Source: an uncultured Eubacteriales bacterium (GTDB taxonomy: Bacteria; Bacillota; Clostridia; Oscillospirales; Acutalibacteraceae). Taken from it: DNA of 64,000 nt. The stretch spans positions 51,728 to 115,727 of the forward strand of contig CAKTFN010000007.1 of NCBI GenBank assembly GCA_934561055.1, given 5' to 3'. The translations under genes were made by a program, and so were the position numbers. Under the pieces are notes generated by a model that ran no database searches, was not told the origin of the DNA, and saw only the letters and a list, made by a program, of their open reading frames with translations. Shown here in pieces: positions 1-8,296 of this stretch (position 1 is the first letter of the stretch; each line of letters starts with the position of its first letter).

Positions 1-708
1 GATTTTTCCCATAAACGGACGTTCGGGTCTGAAGTCCGACTTTTGAACACCGATCACTTTTCGTTTGATTATTACGGCAAGCGAAACAATTACGCTGACC
101 GCCTGAGAAAGCGTTGTTCCGAGCGCCGCACCGACGGGACCCATTTTGAAAACGCCCATGAACAAAAAGTCAAGTCCGATATTGAAAGCGCAGGCAACGG
201 CGATGAAGCACATCGGGCTTTTGCTGTCTCCCATACCTCTGAAAATTGCGCTGAGAACATTATAAGCCGTAATAAACGGAATTCCGATGAAGCATACGGT
301 GAGGTAAGAAACGGTTCCTTCAACGGCCTGCTGCGGTGTTTTCATAATGTGAACAATCGGTCTTGTCAGCAAAAGAAGAACCGCCGTAAGAACGAGCGAA
401 AGAACGGAAAACAAAACGGTTGTGTTTCCGACATCCTTTGCCGCACTTTTTTTGTCGTTCGCACCGATTGCCTGCCCGATACCGACCGTTGTTCCCATTG
501 CAAGACCGACAATCATAACCGTCAGCATATGCATAACCTGACTTCCGATTGAAACGGCCGTTGACTCGGCAATCGTTTCCTCGAATTTTCCGATTATGAA
601 AAGGTCGGCCATTCCGTAAAGAGTCTGCAAAAAATACGAGAGAAGATACGGCAGAGAAAAATACAGAACATTTTTTAAAACGCTCCCTGTTGTAAGGTTC
701 TTTTCCAT
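1..708 (-). CDS. MATE family multidrug efflux transporter (C-terminal part outside window)
   Basis: The first 236 residues are visible; the gene runs off the left edge. The start MEKNLTTGSVLKNV is typical of NorM/MATE drug:cation antiporters, followed by helices containing LPYLLSYFLQTLYGMADLFI and a Gly-rich GLAMGTTVGIGQAIGAND segment. The family exports cationic drugs across the cytoplasmic membrane using Na+ or H+ gradients, normally with 12 helices in about 450 residues; about half is here. The ATG at 708 follows AGAGGGTGAATCCG. Just upstream is a promoter of MerR type, which suggests induction by an exported compound. No matching regulator gene is visible in the window. Family assignment is firm; substrate is unknown. 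Confidence 0.93.
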   Translation of the reverse strand, partial: MEKNLTTGSVLKNVLYFSLPYLLSYFLQTLYGMADLFIIGKFEETIAESTAVSIGSQVMHMLTVMIVGLAMGTTVGIGQAIGANDKKSAAKDVGNTTVLFSVLSLVLTAVLLLLTRPIVHIMKTPQQAVEGTVSYLTVCFIGIPFITAYNVLSAIFRGMGDSKSPMCFIAVACAFNIGLDFLFMGVFKMGPVGAALGTTLSQAVSVIVSLAVIIKRKVIGVQKSDFRPERPFMGKI

Positions 709-741
709 CGGATTCACCCTCTTGAACAAAAACTTTTGTTT

Positions 742-772
742 ATAGTAAACTCTGCAACTGTTACAGAGTCAA
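742..772 (-). promoter_or_regulatory. MerR-type promoter/operator for the MATE gene
   Basis: Read on the minus strand, TTGACT (772-767) and TACTAT (747-742) are separated by 19 bases, longer than the optimal 17. The spacer holds a near-perfect dyad, ACTCTGTAAC-A-GTTGCAGAGT (769-749), with one mismatch between the 10-base arms. An elongated spacer with a dyad between the -35 and -10 boxes is the hallmark of promoters activated by MerR-family regulators by DNA distortion. That a MerR protein acts here is inference. Confidence 0.65.
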
Positions 773-775
773 GGC

Positions 776-1054
776 TTTTTTGAAAAAAATCTCTTTGAAT
801 GTCCGGAAAATATTTTTCCGCAGAGCATGAACATTTTTTGCGGTTTGAGTACAGACCGAAGAAACTCCTAAAAGCAAAAAGCCGCAACGAAACTTTTGTC
901 CGTCACGGCCTGTTTTTGCCTTCGCCGGTAACAACGGCGGCAAGGATGAAAAAGATGCCGACTGCGTTTTTGAGGAAGACGCCGCCGCTTCTTTCGTTTT
1001 TCCGCTTCACAATAAAAGCGGTTGTTACATAGATTTTTTACACGTCCTTCACTT
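776..1054. other. Intergenic stretch with a coding-like minus-strand fragment
   Basis: No convincing complete gene is seen between the MATE promoter and the terminator of the next gene. On the minus strand at about 1030-907 an open frame reads LKNAVGIFFILAAVVTGEG and ends at a stop. Its codon use resembles real genes in the window, but it has no ATG and no ribosome binding site. It could be the decayed tail of a membrane protein gene. I do not recognise it. Confidence 0.25.
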
Positions 1055-1087
1055 TTTAAAAAGAGCGGCGAAAGATTCACCGCTCTT
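1055..1087 (-). terminator. Rho-independent terminator of the GPH transporter gene
   Basis: On the minus strand AAGAGCGG (1087-1080) pairs with CCGCTCTT (1068-1061) around an 11-base loop and leads into a T run. It lies 7 bases past the stop codon of the transporter gene. Confidence 0.75.
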
Positions 1088-1093
1088 AAAGTT

Positions 1094-2572
1094 TTACTCC
1101 GTGATTTCAATTCCTCTTTCGGCTCTCATAACCTTGAGTTCTTCATGAATCTTCTTTTTCTTGTCGCCGACGATGTCATAGAAGAACAGCGGAATTGCGC
1201 AAAGAATAAGGCTGATTCCGGGAACAATTGAAACGAGTGAATACATTGCAAAGTTTTGAGACGTTGACATTGATCTTGCAATTTCCAAAGCGGCGTTTGC
1301 GTCGCCGACATTGAGCTTCTGCGGGTCAATGCTGACAAGAATGTACATACCGATGATGACAACCGTTGCAACGGCGTTGCCGAGCTTGTTAACAAACGAC
1401 TGGCATGCGGAACCGAGCGCATTGTCTCTGAAACCGGTTTTCCATTCCATGTAATCGATGCAGTCACAAACCATTGCGCCCGAAACAACGTTGATTACGC
1501 CGAGAGGAATGCTCGAAATAATCATGAACGGAATGCAGATGAAAAGGTTCTTTGTGAACCAGCCGACAAGAAGAGTGAGGATGCTCGCACCGAAACCGGC
1601 AACGCACGAAACGATCATGAGGGTTCTGTATTCAAACTTTTTGAAAAGCTTCGGCATGAAAATCATCGCACCGAACATTCCGATTGCGGCACAAATCTGA
1701 ATAACGAGCTGAATCGTTGACATATTCTTGCTGAACTGATCGGCAGTTGCGGTTGCAAGATCGCCGCCGACATAGAAGCCTGCGTAACGGGCAACGTGCG
1801 GAGCTGCGGACTGAAGCATATATCTTCCGAAGGAGAGAATTCCCGAAAGGACAACAAGCATCAAAGGCTTGCAGTGGAAAATTCTTGAAAGGGTTGAAGG
1901 TTCGCCCGGAGCGCGCTTTGTTGCGTTCGGATGCCTGACTCTTTCTTTGATATTGAACGAAGAAAGGCAGAAAAGAGGCATACCGATAAGCGACATCGAA
2001 ATCGCCATGATTGCATATTTCTTTTCGCTGCTCGAAATGAAGTAACCGACAATAATCGGAAGCGCAACTGTGACGGCGGAACCGACTCCTCCGACGGTTC
2101 TTCCGTATGAAATAATGGTTCCGCGTTCGGCCGGGTTCGGCGTCATAACGTTCGGAAGGCTCCAAAACGGAACGTCACTCGACGTATAAACCATTCCCCA
2201 AAGAACATAGACAACGGCAACGTAAACATACATCATCGTTGACTGGTCGCCTTCGGCAAAGCCTATCGGACGCAGGAACATGAGAATCGTGAGAATTGCA
2301 ATGGGAATTGCGGTGATAACCGGATAGTGGCGCATTCTTCCCCAACGTGAGGTATGGCGGTCAACGATCATACCCATAAGCGGGTCGTTGATTGCGTCCC
2401 AAACACGGGCAAGAAGCATGAGCATGATTACAAACCATGCGTTGAGCGTGAGAACGTTCATGTAAAAGTCTGTAATATAGCTTGACATACAGCTATACAC
2501 AAGACCCTGGCCGAGAGCCGCAATCGCATAGGACATGGACTCCTTTTTAGACACATACTTTTTTTCTTCCAT
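1094..2572 (-). CDS. GPH family (MelB-like) sugar:cation symporter
   Basis: This 492-residue membrane protein belongs to the glycoside-pentoside-hexuronide:cation symporters of the major facilitator superfamily. The N-terminal segment YAIAALGQGLVYSCMSSYI is followed by ARVWDAINDPLMGMIVDRH, the family motif around the MelB cation-site Asp residues, and by WGRMRHYPV. Length fits the usual 450-500 residues. GPH proteins import sugars or glycosides with Na+ or H+. The substrate cannot be read from sequence, but glycosidase genes nearby (GH31, GH13) fit a carbohydrate role. The ATG follows AAAGGAGATATTTT. It lies 82 bases downstream of trkH on the same strand and has its own terminator. Confidence 0.9.
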   Translation of the reverse strand: MEEKKYVSKKESMSYAIAALGQGLVYSCMSSYITDFYMNVLTLNAWFVIMLMLLARVWDAINDPLMGMIVDRHTSRWGRMRHYPVITAIPIAILTILMFLRPIGFAEGDQSTMMYVYVAVVYVLWGMVYTSSDVPFWSLPNVMTPNPAERGTIISYGRTVGGVGSAVTVALPIIVGYFISSSEKKYAIMAISMSLIGMPLFCLSSFNIKERVRHPNATKRAPGEPSTLSRIFHCKPLMLVVLSGILSFGRYMLQSAAPHVARYAGFYVGGDLATATADQFSKNMSTIQLVIQICAAIGMFGAMIFMPKLFKKFEYRTLMIVSCVAGFGASILTLLVGWFTKNLFICIPFMIISSIPLGVINVVSGAMVCDCIDYMEWKTGFRDNALGSACQSFVNKLGNAVATVVIIGMYILVSIDPQKLNVGDANAALEIARSMSTSQNFAMYSLVSIVPGISLILCAIPLFFYDIVGDKKKKIHEELKVMRAERGIEITE

Positions 2573-2654
2573 AAAATATCTCCTTTTTCACCGTTCAAAA
2601 AAAGAACAGATTTTTTTGCTTTTTTCAAGACTGCCGATTTCCGTTTCTCCAAAA

Positions 2655-4139
2655 TCAGCGTCTGTTTAACAGTTTTCTTCTCAGGGCTGAAAAGCCGTCT
2701 TTCCAAATTGCCGGTGTGAACAAAACGAGAATCGGGAAATACTCAAGTCTTCCGGCGAGCATGTCGATAATCATAACGATTTTTGAAAGGTTTGAAAACG
2801 CAGAATAATTTCCGGTCGGGCCGACGAGCGAAAGACCGGGTCCGATGTTGTTCATCGTTGCGGCAACGGCGGTCATCGAGGTCGTCATATCGAACCCGTC
2901 AAGGCTGACTATGAAAACGGATATGACGTAAACAAGCATTGCAATGACAAAGAACGAGGTCGTGTTTTTCACAACGGCGGTGTCAACGCTCTTTTTGTCA
3001 AGCTTGACCGCTTTGACCGAACGCGGGTGAAGAATTGTTGAAATTTCTCTTGCACTGCTTTTGAGAAGAAGAACAAGCCTTGAAACCTTCAATCCGCCGC
3101 CCGTGCTTCCGGCACTTGCTCCGATGAACATCAGAATGAACAAAATGAACTGGGAAAGCTGGGGCCATTTTGCAAAGTCGGTCGTTCCGTAGCCGGTTGT
3201 CGAAATAATCGACGCAACCGAAAAAGCCGCATGGTGAAACGCATCGTAAAACCTTCCGCCGAAAAATTCGTCTTTGATGTTGAACGTTATGCAAAGAACG
3301 GAAAAAGCAATGATTCCGAGGAACCACCAAAGCTCTTCGTTCTTCAAAACCTGTTTGAATTTTTTTGCAAGCAGAAGGTAATACACGGTGAAATTGACCG
3401 CAAAAAGAATCATGAAAACGGTGACAACACCTTGAAGGTAGTTGTTTTGATAAAAACCGATGCTTGCGTTTTTGATTGCAAAGCCGCCGGTTCCGGCCGT
3501 TCCGAACGCAGTGCAGATTGAATCGAACCACGGCATTCCGCCGGCAAGAAGCAGAACAATTTCAAGAATTGTCATCGCAAAATAGATGGAGTACAAAATG
3601 AATGCGGTCTGGCGTACTTTCGGAACGAATTTTCCGACCGAGGGGCCGGGACTTTCCGCGCGCATAAGCTGCATTGTGTGGCCGCCCGTAAGCGGAACCA
3701 CCGCAAGAAGAAAAACAAGAACGCCCATTCCGCCGATCCAGTGAGTGAAGCTGCGCCAAAAAAGCGAGGTTTGCGAAAGCGCTTCAACGTTTGTGAGTAT
3801 GCTTGCGCCGGTCGTTGTGAAGCCGGAGGCGGCTTCAAAAACGGCGTCGATATAGCTCGGAATCTCCTTCGTCAAAAAGAAGGGCAACGCTCCGCAAAGG
3901 CTCAAAACAATCCACGAAAGGGCAACCGTCACAAAGCCTTCCTTTGCATAAAAGACGTTTTTTTTCGGCTTTCTTACGGAAAGGAGAAGGCCGAAGGCAA
4001 GCGAAACGGCGGCAACAAAAGCATACACCTTCCACTCGTTTTCGCCGTAAAAAATTCCGACCGCAACGGGAAGAAGCATTGAACACGCCTGAATAATGCA
4101 CACAAGTCCGAGCAGATATAAAATCATAAAATAATTCAT
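2655..4139 (-). CDS. trkH: TrkH/KtrB family potassium uptake channel subunit
   Basis: A 494-residue integral membrane protein that forms the K+ translocating pore. The four pore loops of the superfamily are visible: ASGFTTTGASIL, AFGTAGTGGFAI, STTGYGTTDFAKWPQLSQ and ATMNNIGPGLS, each with the selectivity-filter Gly; HWIGGMGVLVFLLAV is the TrkH signature after the first loop. Length matches TrkH rather than the shorter KtrB. It starts 6 bases after the trkA stop, so the two are co-transcribed: TrkA is the cytoplasmic nucleotide-binding gate and TrkH the pore. The pair imports K+ for osmotic and pH homeostasis. Confidence 0.95.
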   Translation of the reverse strand: MNYFMILYLLGLVCIIQACSMLLPVAVGIFYGENEWKVYAFVAAVSLAFGLLLSVRKPKKNVFYAKEGFVTVALSWIVLSLCGALPFFLTKEIPSYIDAVFEAASGFTTTGASILTNVEALSQTSLFWRSFTHWIGGMGVLVFLLAVVPLTGGHTMQLMRAESPGPSVGKFVPKVRQTAFILYSIYFAMTILEIVLLLAGGMPWFDSICTAFGTAGTGGFAIKNASIGFYQNNYLQGVVTVFMILFAVNFTVYYLLLAKKFKQVLKNEELWWFLGIIAFSVLCITFNIKDEFFGGRFYDAFHHAAFSVASIISTTGYGTTDFAKWPQLSQFILFILMFIGASAGSTGGGLKVSRLVLLLKSSAREISTILHPRSVKAVKLDKKSVDTAVVKNTTSFFVIAMLVYVISVFIVSLDGFDMTTSMTAVAATMNNIGPGLSLVGPTGNYSAFSNLSKIVMIIDMLAGRLEYFPILVLFTPAIWKDGFSALRRKLLNRR

Positions 4140-4145
4140 GGCTTT

Positions 4146-5504
4146 TTACCTTACAATGTCCTTGAGATCGTTGAGTCCCCGTTCGGTTGTGACAACAACA
4201 ACGCTGTCTCCGACCTGAATCATATCCTGACCGGACGGAATGATGATTTTTCCGTGGCGTGATATACAGCAAAGAAGAATATTCTTTTTGATGTCAAGGT
4301 CGCAAAGCGGAACGCCGACGGCCTTGCTTTCGGTTCTCACGGCGAACTCAAGCGCCTGAACCTTTCCGCCGACAATGTTATAAAGCGTTTGAACACCGCT
4401 TCCGGTTGAGTTTTCAAGCGCACGGACATAGCTTATAATCATTTCGGAAGTGATATACTTCGGATAAATCACCGAGCCGAGAGAAAGGCGGTCAATAATC
4501 CCTTCAAAATTCAGCTTGTTGATTTTTGTAACGGTTTTCGCCTTGAAGTTTGCGCCGACGTAAAGCGAAAGCATGATGTTCTCCTCGTCGATATCGGTAA
4601 TCGAAGCAAAGCCGTCCGCATCGGCGATTCCCTCTTCAAGAAGAAGGCGCTGGTCGCTTCCGTCGCCGTTGATTATCACGATGTCGCTCGGAAGAATCGA
4701 ATTGAGAAACTCGCAGTGTTCACGGTTCTTCTCAATGATTTTGACCCTGAAGCCGTATTCCGAAAGCTTCTTTGCAAGGTAGAACGTAATTTTTCCGCCG
4801 CCGACAATGATGATTGTTTTAATGTGGTTTTTTGCGATTCCGGCTTTTTTGAAGAATGCGCCGGAGTCTCTGTGGGTCGCAATGAAAGAGATTTTGTCTC
4901 CCTCGTTCAAAACCGTGTCTCCGGTGGGGATAATCACGTCTTTTCCGCGCTCAATCGCACAAATGAGGATTTTTCCCGAAAGACGACCCATTGCGGATTT
5001 AATCGGTGACCCGGCAATCGGAGAGCCGATCGGGAGCCTCGTTTCAAGAAGTTCGATTCTTCCCCTCGCAAAGGTATCGACGGAAATTGCCGAAGGAATT
5101 GTGAAAAGGCGGGTAATCTCGTTTGCGGCTTCCATTTCGGGATTGATAATCATTGAGATTCCGAGCTTTTCTTTGATGAATCCCCTTTCGGTGAGATAGT
5201 CCGGATTTCTGACACGGGCGATTGTCCGGCAGGAAGAGGATTTTTTAGCGATAAGACAGCAGAGAAGGTTAAGTTCGTCCGAACCGGTCATCGCTATGAA
5301 CATATCCGCATATTCGATTCCGGCATCCTTTTGAACGTAATAGACAACGCCGTTTCCGACGGTTCCCATAACGTCCGCAACTTCGGTAACTCTTTCAACG
5401 GCGTCGGAATTTGTGTCAATGACCGTAATGTCATGACCCTCCGACGCAAGCTGTTCGGCAAGAGCCGAACCGACTTTTCCGCAGCCAACAATAATAATAT
5501 TCAT
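4146..5504 (-). CDS. trkA: Trk system potassium uptake protein TrkA
   Basis: Cytoplasmic regulatory subunit of the Trk K+ uptake system, 452 residues. It has two tandem RCK modules: an N-terminal Rossmann fold opening with MNIIIVGCGKVGSALAEQ and a second one at about residue 225 with IIIVGGGKITFYLAKKLSEY, each followed by a TrkA-C domain. This double form is characteristic of TrkA; KtrA has one. NAD(H) or ATP binding gates the TrkH pore. The ATG at 5504 is chosen because GGAGGA lies just before it and the glycine-rich loop then begins as usual; an upstream in-frame start would overlap this site. First gene of the trkA-trkH unit. Confidence 0.95.
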   Translation of the reverse strand: MNIIIVGCGKVGSALAEQLASEGHDITVIDTNSDAVERVTEVADVMGTVGNGVVYYVQKDAGIEYADMFIAMTGSDELNLLCCLIAKKSSSCRTIARVRNPDYLTERGFIKEKLGISMIINPEMEAANEITRLFTIPSAISVDTFARGRIELLETRLPIGSPIAGSPIKSAMGRLSGKILICAIERGKDVIIPTGDTVLNEGDKISFIATHRDSGAFFKKAGIAKNHIKTIIIVGGGKITFYLAKKLSEYGFRVKIIEKNREHCEFLNSILPSDIVIINGDGSDQRLLLEEGIADADGFASITDIDEENIMLSLYVGANFKAKTVTKINKLNFEGIIDRLSLGSVIYPKYITSEMIISYVRALENSTGSGVQTLYNIVGGKVQALEFAVRTESKAVGVPLCDLDIKKNILLCCISRHGKIIIPSGQDMIQVGDSVVVVTTERGLNDLKDIVR

Positions 5505-5549
5505 GAATTTTCCTCCGAGCAAAACAGAAAGCTGTTTTTACGTCTGAAT

Positions 5550-5558
5550 ATTGTATCA
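5550..5558 (-). promoter_or_regulatory. Possible extended -10 promoter element for trkA
   Basis: On the minus strand TGATACAAT forms an extended -10 (TGn plus TACAAT) about 45 bases before the trkA start. No good -35 box is present at 17 bases, as is usual for extended -10 promoters. It is weak evidence alone. Confidence 0.4.
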
Positions 5559-5673
5559 CATCGGCAAAAGAAATTCTATAGATTTTTCTTTTAATTTCAA
5601 TTAAGGTTAGTTCTTTGAATGTAGAAAATTTCCCTTTCTTTTTGGTTGTTTTTGCCGAAAAAGTCTGTTTTCC

Positions 5674-5702
5674 TTGAAAAAACTGCTTTTTTATTGTATT
5701 AT
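5674..5702 (+). promoter_or_regulatory. Sigma-A type promoter of the GH31 gene
   Basis: TTGAAA (5674-5679) and TATTAT (5697-5702) are separated by 17 bases, 48 bases before the GH31 start codon. No clear operator dyad was seen beside it. Confidence 0.65.
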
Positions 5703-5749
5703 TTATCAGTATTCTATTACGCAGAAAAGCGTTTGAAAGGAAAAAAACA

Positions 5750-8170
5750 ATGAGCGAACTTTCACCGTATTTTTTAAGTAAATTTTCCCGACAATTCAAA
5801 AGCAAAACGCCCGATGAATTCATTATTCAAAGAGGAGATTTCCGCTTTTCGGTTCTTTCTTCAAGAATTTTCCGCGTTGAAAAGGACAGAAAGCGGATTT
5901 TTACCGACGAAGCAACTCAAACCGTTGTTTGCCGTGACTTTTCAAGGCCGAATTTCAAGGTTTCGGAAAGTAAAAGAAAACTCAAAATTTCAACCGAGGA
6001 CGCAATTTTTCTCTTCGACTTCACAAAAGAAAAGGTTGAAAGCATTACCCTCAAAGACTCGAGAACCGTCACCGACTTCAAGACCGGAAACCTCAAAGGC
6101 ACTTACCGCACGCTCGACATGATTAACGGTTCGGTAAAACTCGGAGAAGGTCTCATGAGCCAAAACGGCGTTTCCGTCATTGACGACTCAAAAACCGTGA
6201 TTATATCCGAAGACGGAACGATGAAGGAAAGAAGAAGAATTCAAAAAGACGAATATTACTTCGCCTTCGGCAACGATTACAGAGGCTGCCTCAAAGAGTT
6301 CTTCAAACTTTGCGGAGAAGTTCCCCTCGTTCCGAGATACTGCCTCGGAAACTGGTGGAGCAGATACAAGGATTACAGTCAGCAGGAATACATTGACCTC
6401 ATGCAAACCTTCATCGAAAAGGAGGTTCCGATTTCCGTCGCAACCATTGACATGGACTGGCACTGGGTTGACGTCATTGAACGCTTCGGAAAAGAAAACG
6501 CATATTACCGCCGTGAAGGCGGTCTTCCGTACAAAACGATTTCGGAAATTTTTCAAAGTCAGGGCTGGACGGGCTACAGCTGGAACACGGAGCTTTTTCC
6601 GGATTACAAGGGGCTTTTGAACTGGCTTCACGAAAAGAACTTCAAAGTCACCGTCAACCTTCACCCGGCTCAGGGCGTTCGCCCGTTTGAAGATCAGTAC
6701 GAAGAATTCGCAGAATTCATGGGCATTGACCCGAAAACAAAAAAGCGCATTCCGTTTGACATCACCGACCCGAAATTTATCGAAGGCTATTTCAAAATTC
6801 TTCACAAGCCCTACGAAGACGACGGCGTTGACTTTTGGTGGATCGACTGGCAGCAGGAAAGGGACACGAAAATCAAGGGGCTTGACCCCCTCTGGGCGCT
6901 CAACCATTACCACACGCTCGACCTTGCTTCAAAAGAAAAACGTCCTTTGATTCTTTCCCGCTTTGCGGAAGTCGGCTCTCACCGTTATCCGCTCGGCTTT
7001 TCGGGCGACACAATCATCAGCTGGAAGAGCCTTGATTTTCAGCCGTACTTTACGGCGAACGCAACCAACGTCGGCTATACATGGTGGAGCCACGACATCG
7101 GCGGCCATCAGCTCGGTTCCAGAAATGACGAACTTTATGTCCGTTGGGTGCAGCTCGGCGAGTTCAGTCCGATTATGCGCCTTCATTCAACGAAGGACGA
7201 ATTCATGGGCAAAGAGCCGTGGAAATACTCCTTTGCGGCGAACACTGCGGCCATAAACGCACTTCGTGAGCGTCATGCTCTTATTCCGTATATTTATTCG
7301 ATCAACCGCCGCACGCACGAAGAGGGTCGTGCCCTTTGCGAACCGATGTATTATTCATATCCGACCGAAAAAGCCGCTTACGAAGTTCCGAACCAGTACT
7401 TCTTCGGAAGCGAACTCATGGTTTGTCCGGTCACAAAGCCGATGGACAAGCGCACCTTCCTTGCTCCGACAAAGGTCTGGCTTCCGAAGGGCAGATGGAC
7501 GGATTGGTACACGGGAAGAATTTATGAGGGCGAACGCTTTGTAACAATGTACCGTGACATTGACGCACTCCCCGTTCTCGCAAAGGAAGGCGCAATCGTT
7601 CCGATGTCCCAAAACGACAGAACGAACGACATCGCCAACCCCGAAAAGCTCTCCGTCAGAATTTTCAGAGGAACGAACTCTTTCACCCTTTACGAAGACG
7701 ACGGAGAAACGATGAAGTTTGAAGACGGCGCATTCGCCGAAACCGTTCTTTCCGTCAGAGAAGCCGGAAAAGACCTCCTTTTCAAAATCAACCCGGCGAA
7801 GGGCGACCTTTCGGTTATTCCGGAAAAGCGTGAATGGAAGCTTATCTTCGACGACATCAGCAGCGCAAAGGAAATCACCGTCAGAGTCGGCGGAAGAAAG
7901 AAAGTTTTCACTCCCGGCCACAAGGAAGGAAAAACAATCATCGTTCTTCCCTCCGTTTTGTCAAACGCCGAAGTTGAAATTGAATTCAAAGCCTTTGAAG
8001 CAAGGAAGAACAGAGACAAAAAAGAGTGTGTTGTTGAGCTTCTTTCAAAGTATCAGCTTCCGACAATACTCAAGCAGGCAACGCTCGGAAAATTCGTTGA
8101 GGACATTACGTCCCCGTTCCCGCTGAACGACGAAGCGTTCAAAGGTCCGATTGAAGAAGTTCTTCTTTAA
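5750..8170 (+). CDS. Glycoside hydrolase family 31 alpha-glycosidase
   Basis: An 806-residue enzyme with no signal peptide, so probably cytoplasmic. Domain order follows GH31: N-terminal beta-sandwich (about 25-200), a TIM barrel beginning near PRYCLGNWWSRYKDY, then C-terminal beta domains. The predicted nucleophile is Asp366 in FWWIDWQQ and the acid/base Asp420 in FSGDTIISW. The nucleophile motif ends in WQQ rather than the textbook MNE of alpha-glucosidases. Members hydrolyse alpha-glucosides or alpha-xylosides from the non-reducing end; the exact substrate is uncertain. A tail of about 60 residues follows the last beta domain. It is a monocistronic unit with its own promoter and terminator; ATG follows GAAAGGAAAA. 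Confidence 0.92.
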   Translation: MSELSPYFLSKFSRQFKSKTPDEFIIQRGDFRFSVLSSRIFRVEKDRKRIFTDEATQTVVCRDFSRPNFKVSESKRKLKISTEDAIFLFDFTKEKVESITLKDSRTVTDFKTGNLKGTYRTLDMINGSVKLGEGLMSQNGVSVIDDSKTVIISEDGTMKERRRIQKDEYYFAFGNDYRGCLKEFFKLCGEVPLVPRYCLGNWWSRYKDYSQQEYIDLMQTFIEKEVPISVATIDMDWHWVDVIERFGKENAYYRREGGLPYKTISEIFQSQGWTGYSWNTELFPDYKGLLNWLHEKNFKVTVNLHPAQGVRPFEDQYEEFAEFMGIDPKTKKRIPFDITDPKFIEGYFKILHKPYEDDGVDFWWIDWQQERDTKIKGLDPLWALNHYHTLDLASKEKRPLILSRFAEVGSHRYPLGFSGDTIISWKSLDFQPYFTANATNVGYTWWSHDIGGHQLGSRNDELYVRWVQLGEFSPIMRLHSTKDEFMGKEPWKYSFAANTAAINALRERHALIPYIYSINRRTHEEGRALCEPMYYSYPTEKAAYEVPNQYFFGSELMVCPVTKPMDKRTFLAPTKVWLPKGRWTDWYTGRIYEGERFVTMYRDIDALPVLAKEGAIVPMSQNDRTNDIANPEKLSVRIFRGTNSFTLYEDDGETMKFEDGAFAETVLSVREAGKDLLFKINPAKGDLSVIPEKREWKLIFDDISSAKEITVRVGGRKKVFTPGHKEGKTIIVLPSVLSNAEVEIEFKAFEARKNRDKKECVVELLSKYQLPTILKQATLGKFVEDITSPFPLNDEAFKGPIEEVLL

Positions 8171-8185
8171 AACCAAACAAAAAGC

Positions 8186-8225
8186 AAACTGTCGCATCGG
8201 TTTTTACCTTTGCGACAGTTTTTTA
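8186..8225 (+). terminator. Rho-independent terminator of the GH31 gene
   Basis: AAACTGTCGCA (8186-8196) pairs perfectly with TGCGACAGTTT (8211-8221) and runs into TTTT, 16 bases after the GH31 stop. Confidence 0.85.
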
Positions 8226-8254
8226 TAGCGGTGTGATTTTTGTTTTTATAGCTT

Positions 8255-8284
8255 TCACGGAAAAACTGCGATTGCTTTTTTCAT
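8255..8284 (-). CDS. Nine-codon ORF with a strong ribosome binding site after the ydcF-like gene
   Basis: Directly after the stop of the YdcF-like gene, the minus strand has TAAGGAGGCGGTAAAATG followed by only nine codons (MKKAIAVFP) and a TGA. The Shine-Dalgarno sequence is among the best in the window, yet it serves a tiny frame. It may be the remnant of a lost downstream gene that began MKKAIAV, or a very small peptide. Nothing further is coding-like beyond the stop. Confidence 0.3.
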   Translation of the reverse strand: MKKAIAVFP

Positions 8285-8296
8285 TTTACCGCCTCC

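Noticed and set aside
868..1110. 80-codon minus-strand frame overlapping the GPH transporter end and terminator
   Set aside because: It runs through the terminator hairpin and is very Arg/Lys/Cys-rich with no family likeness.
6188..6913. Long open frame on the minus strand (241 codons) inside GH31
   Set aside because: It lies fully antisense to a well-supported GH31 gene; no ribosome binding site and no family match. It is a codon-bias shadow.
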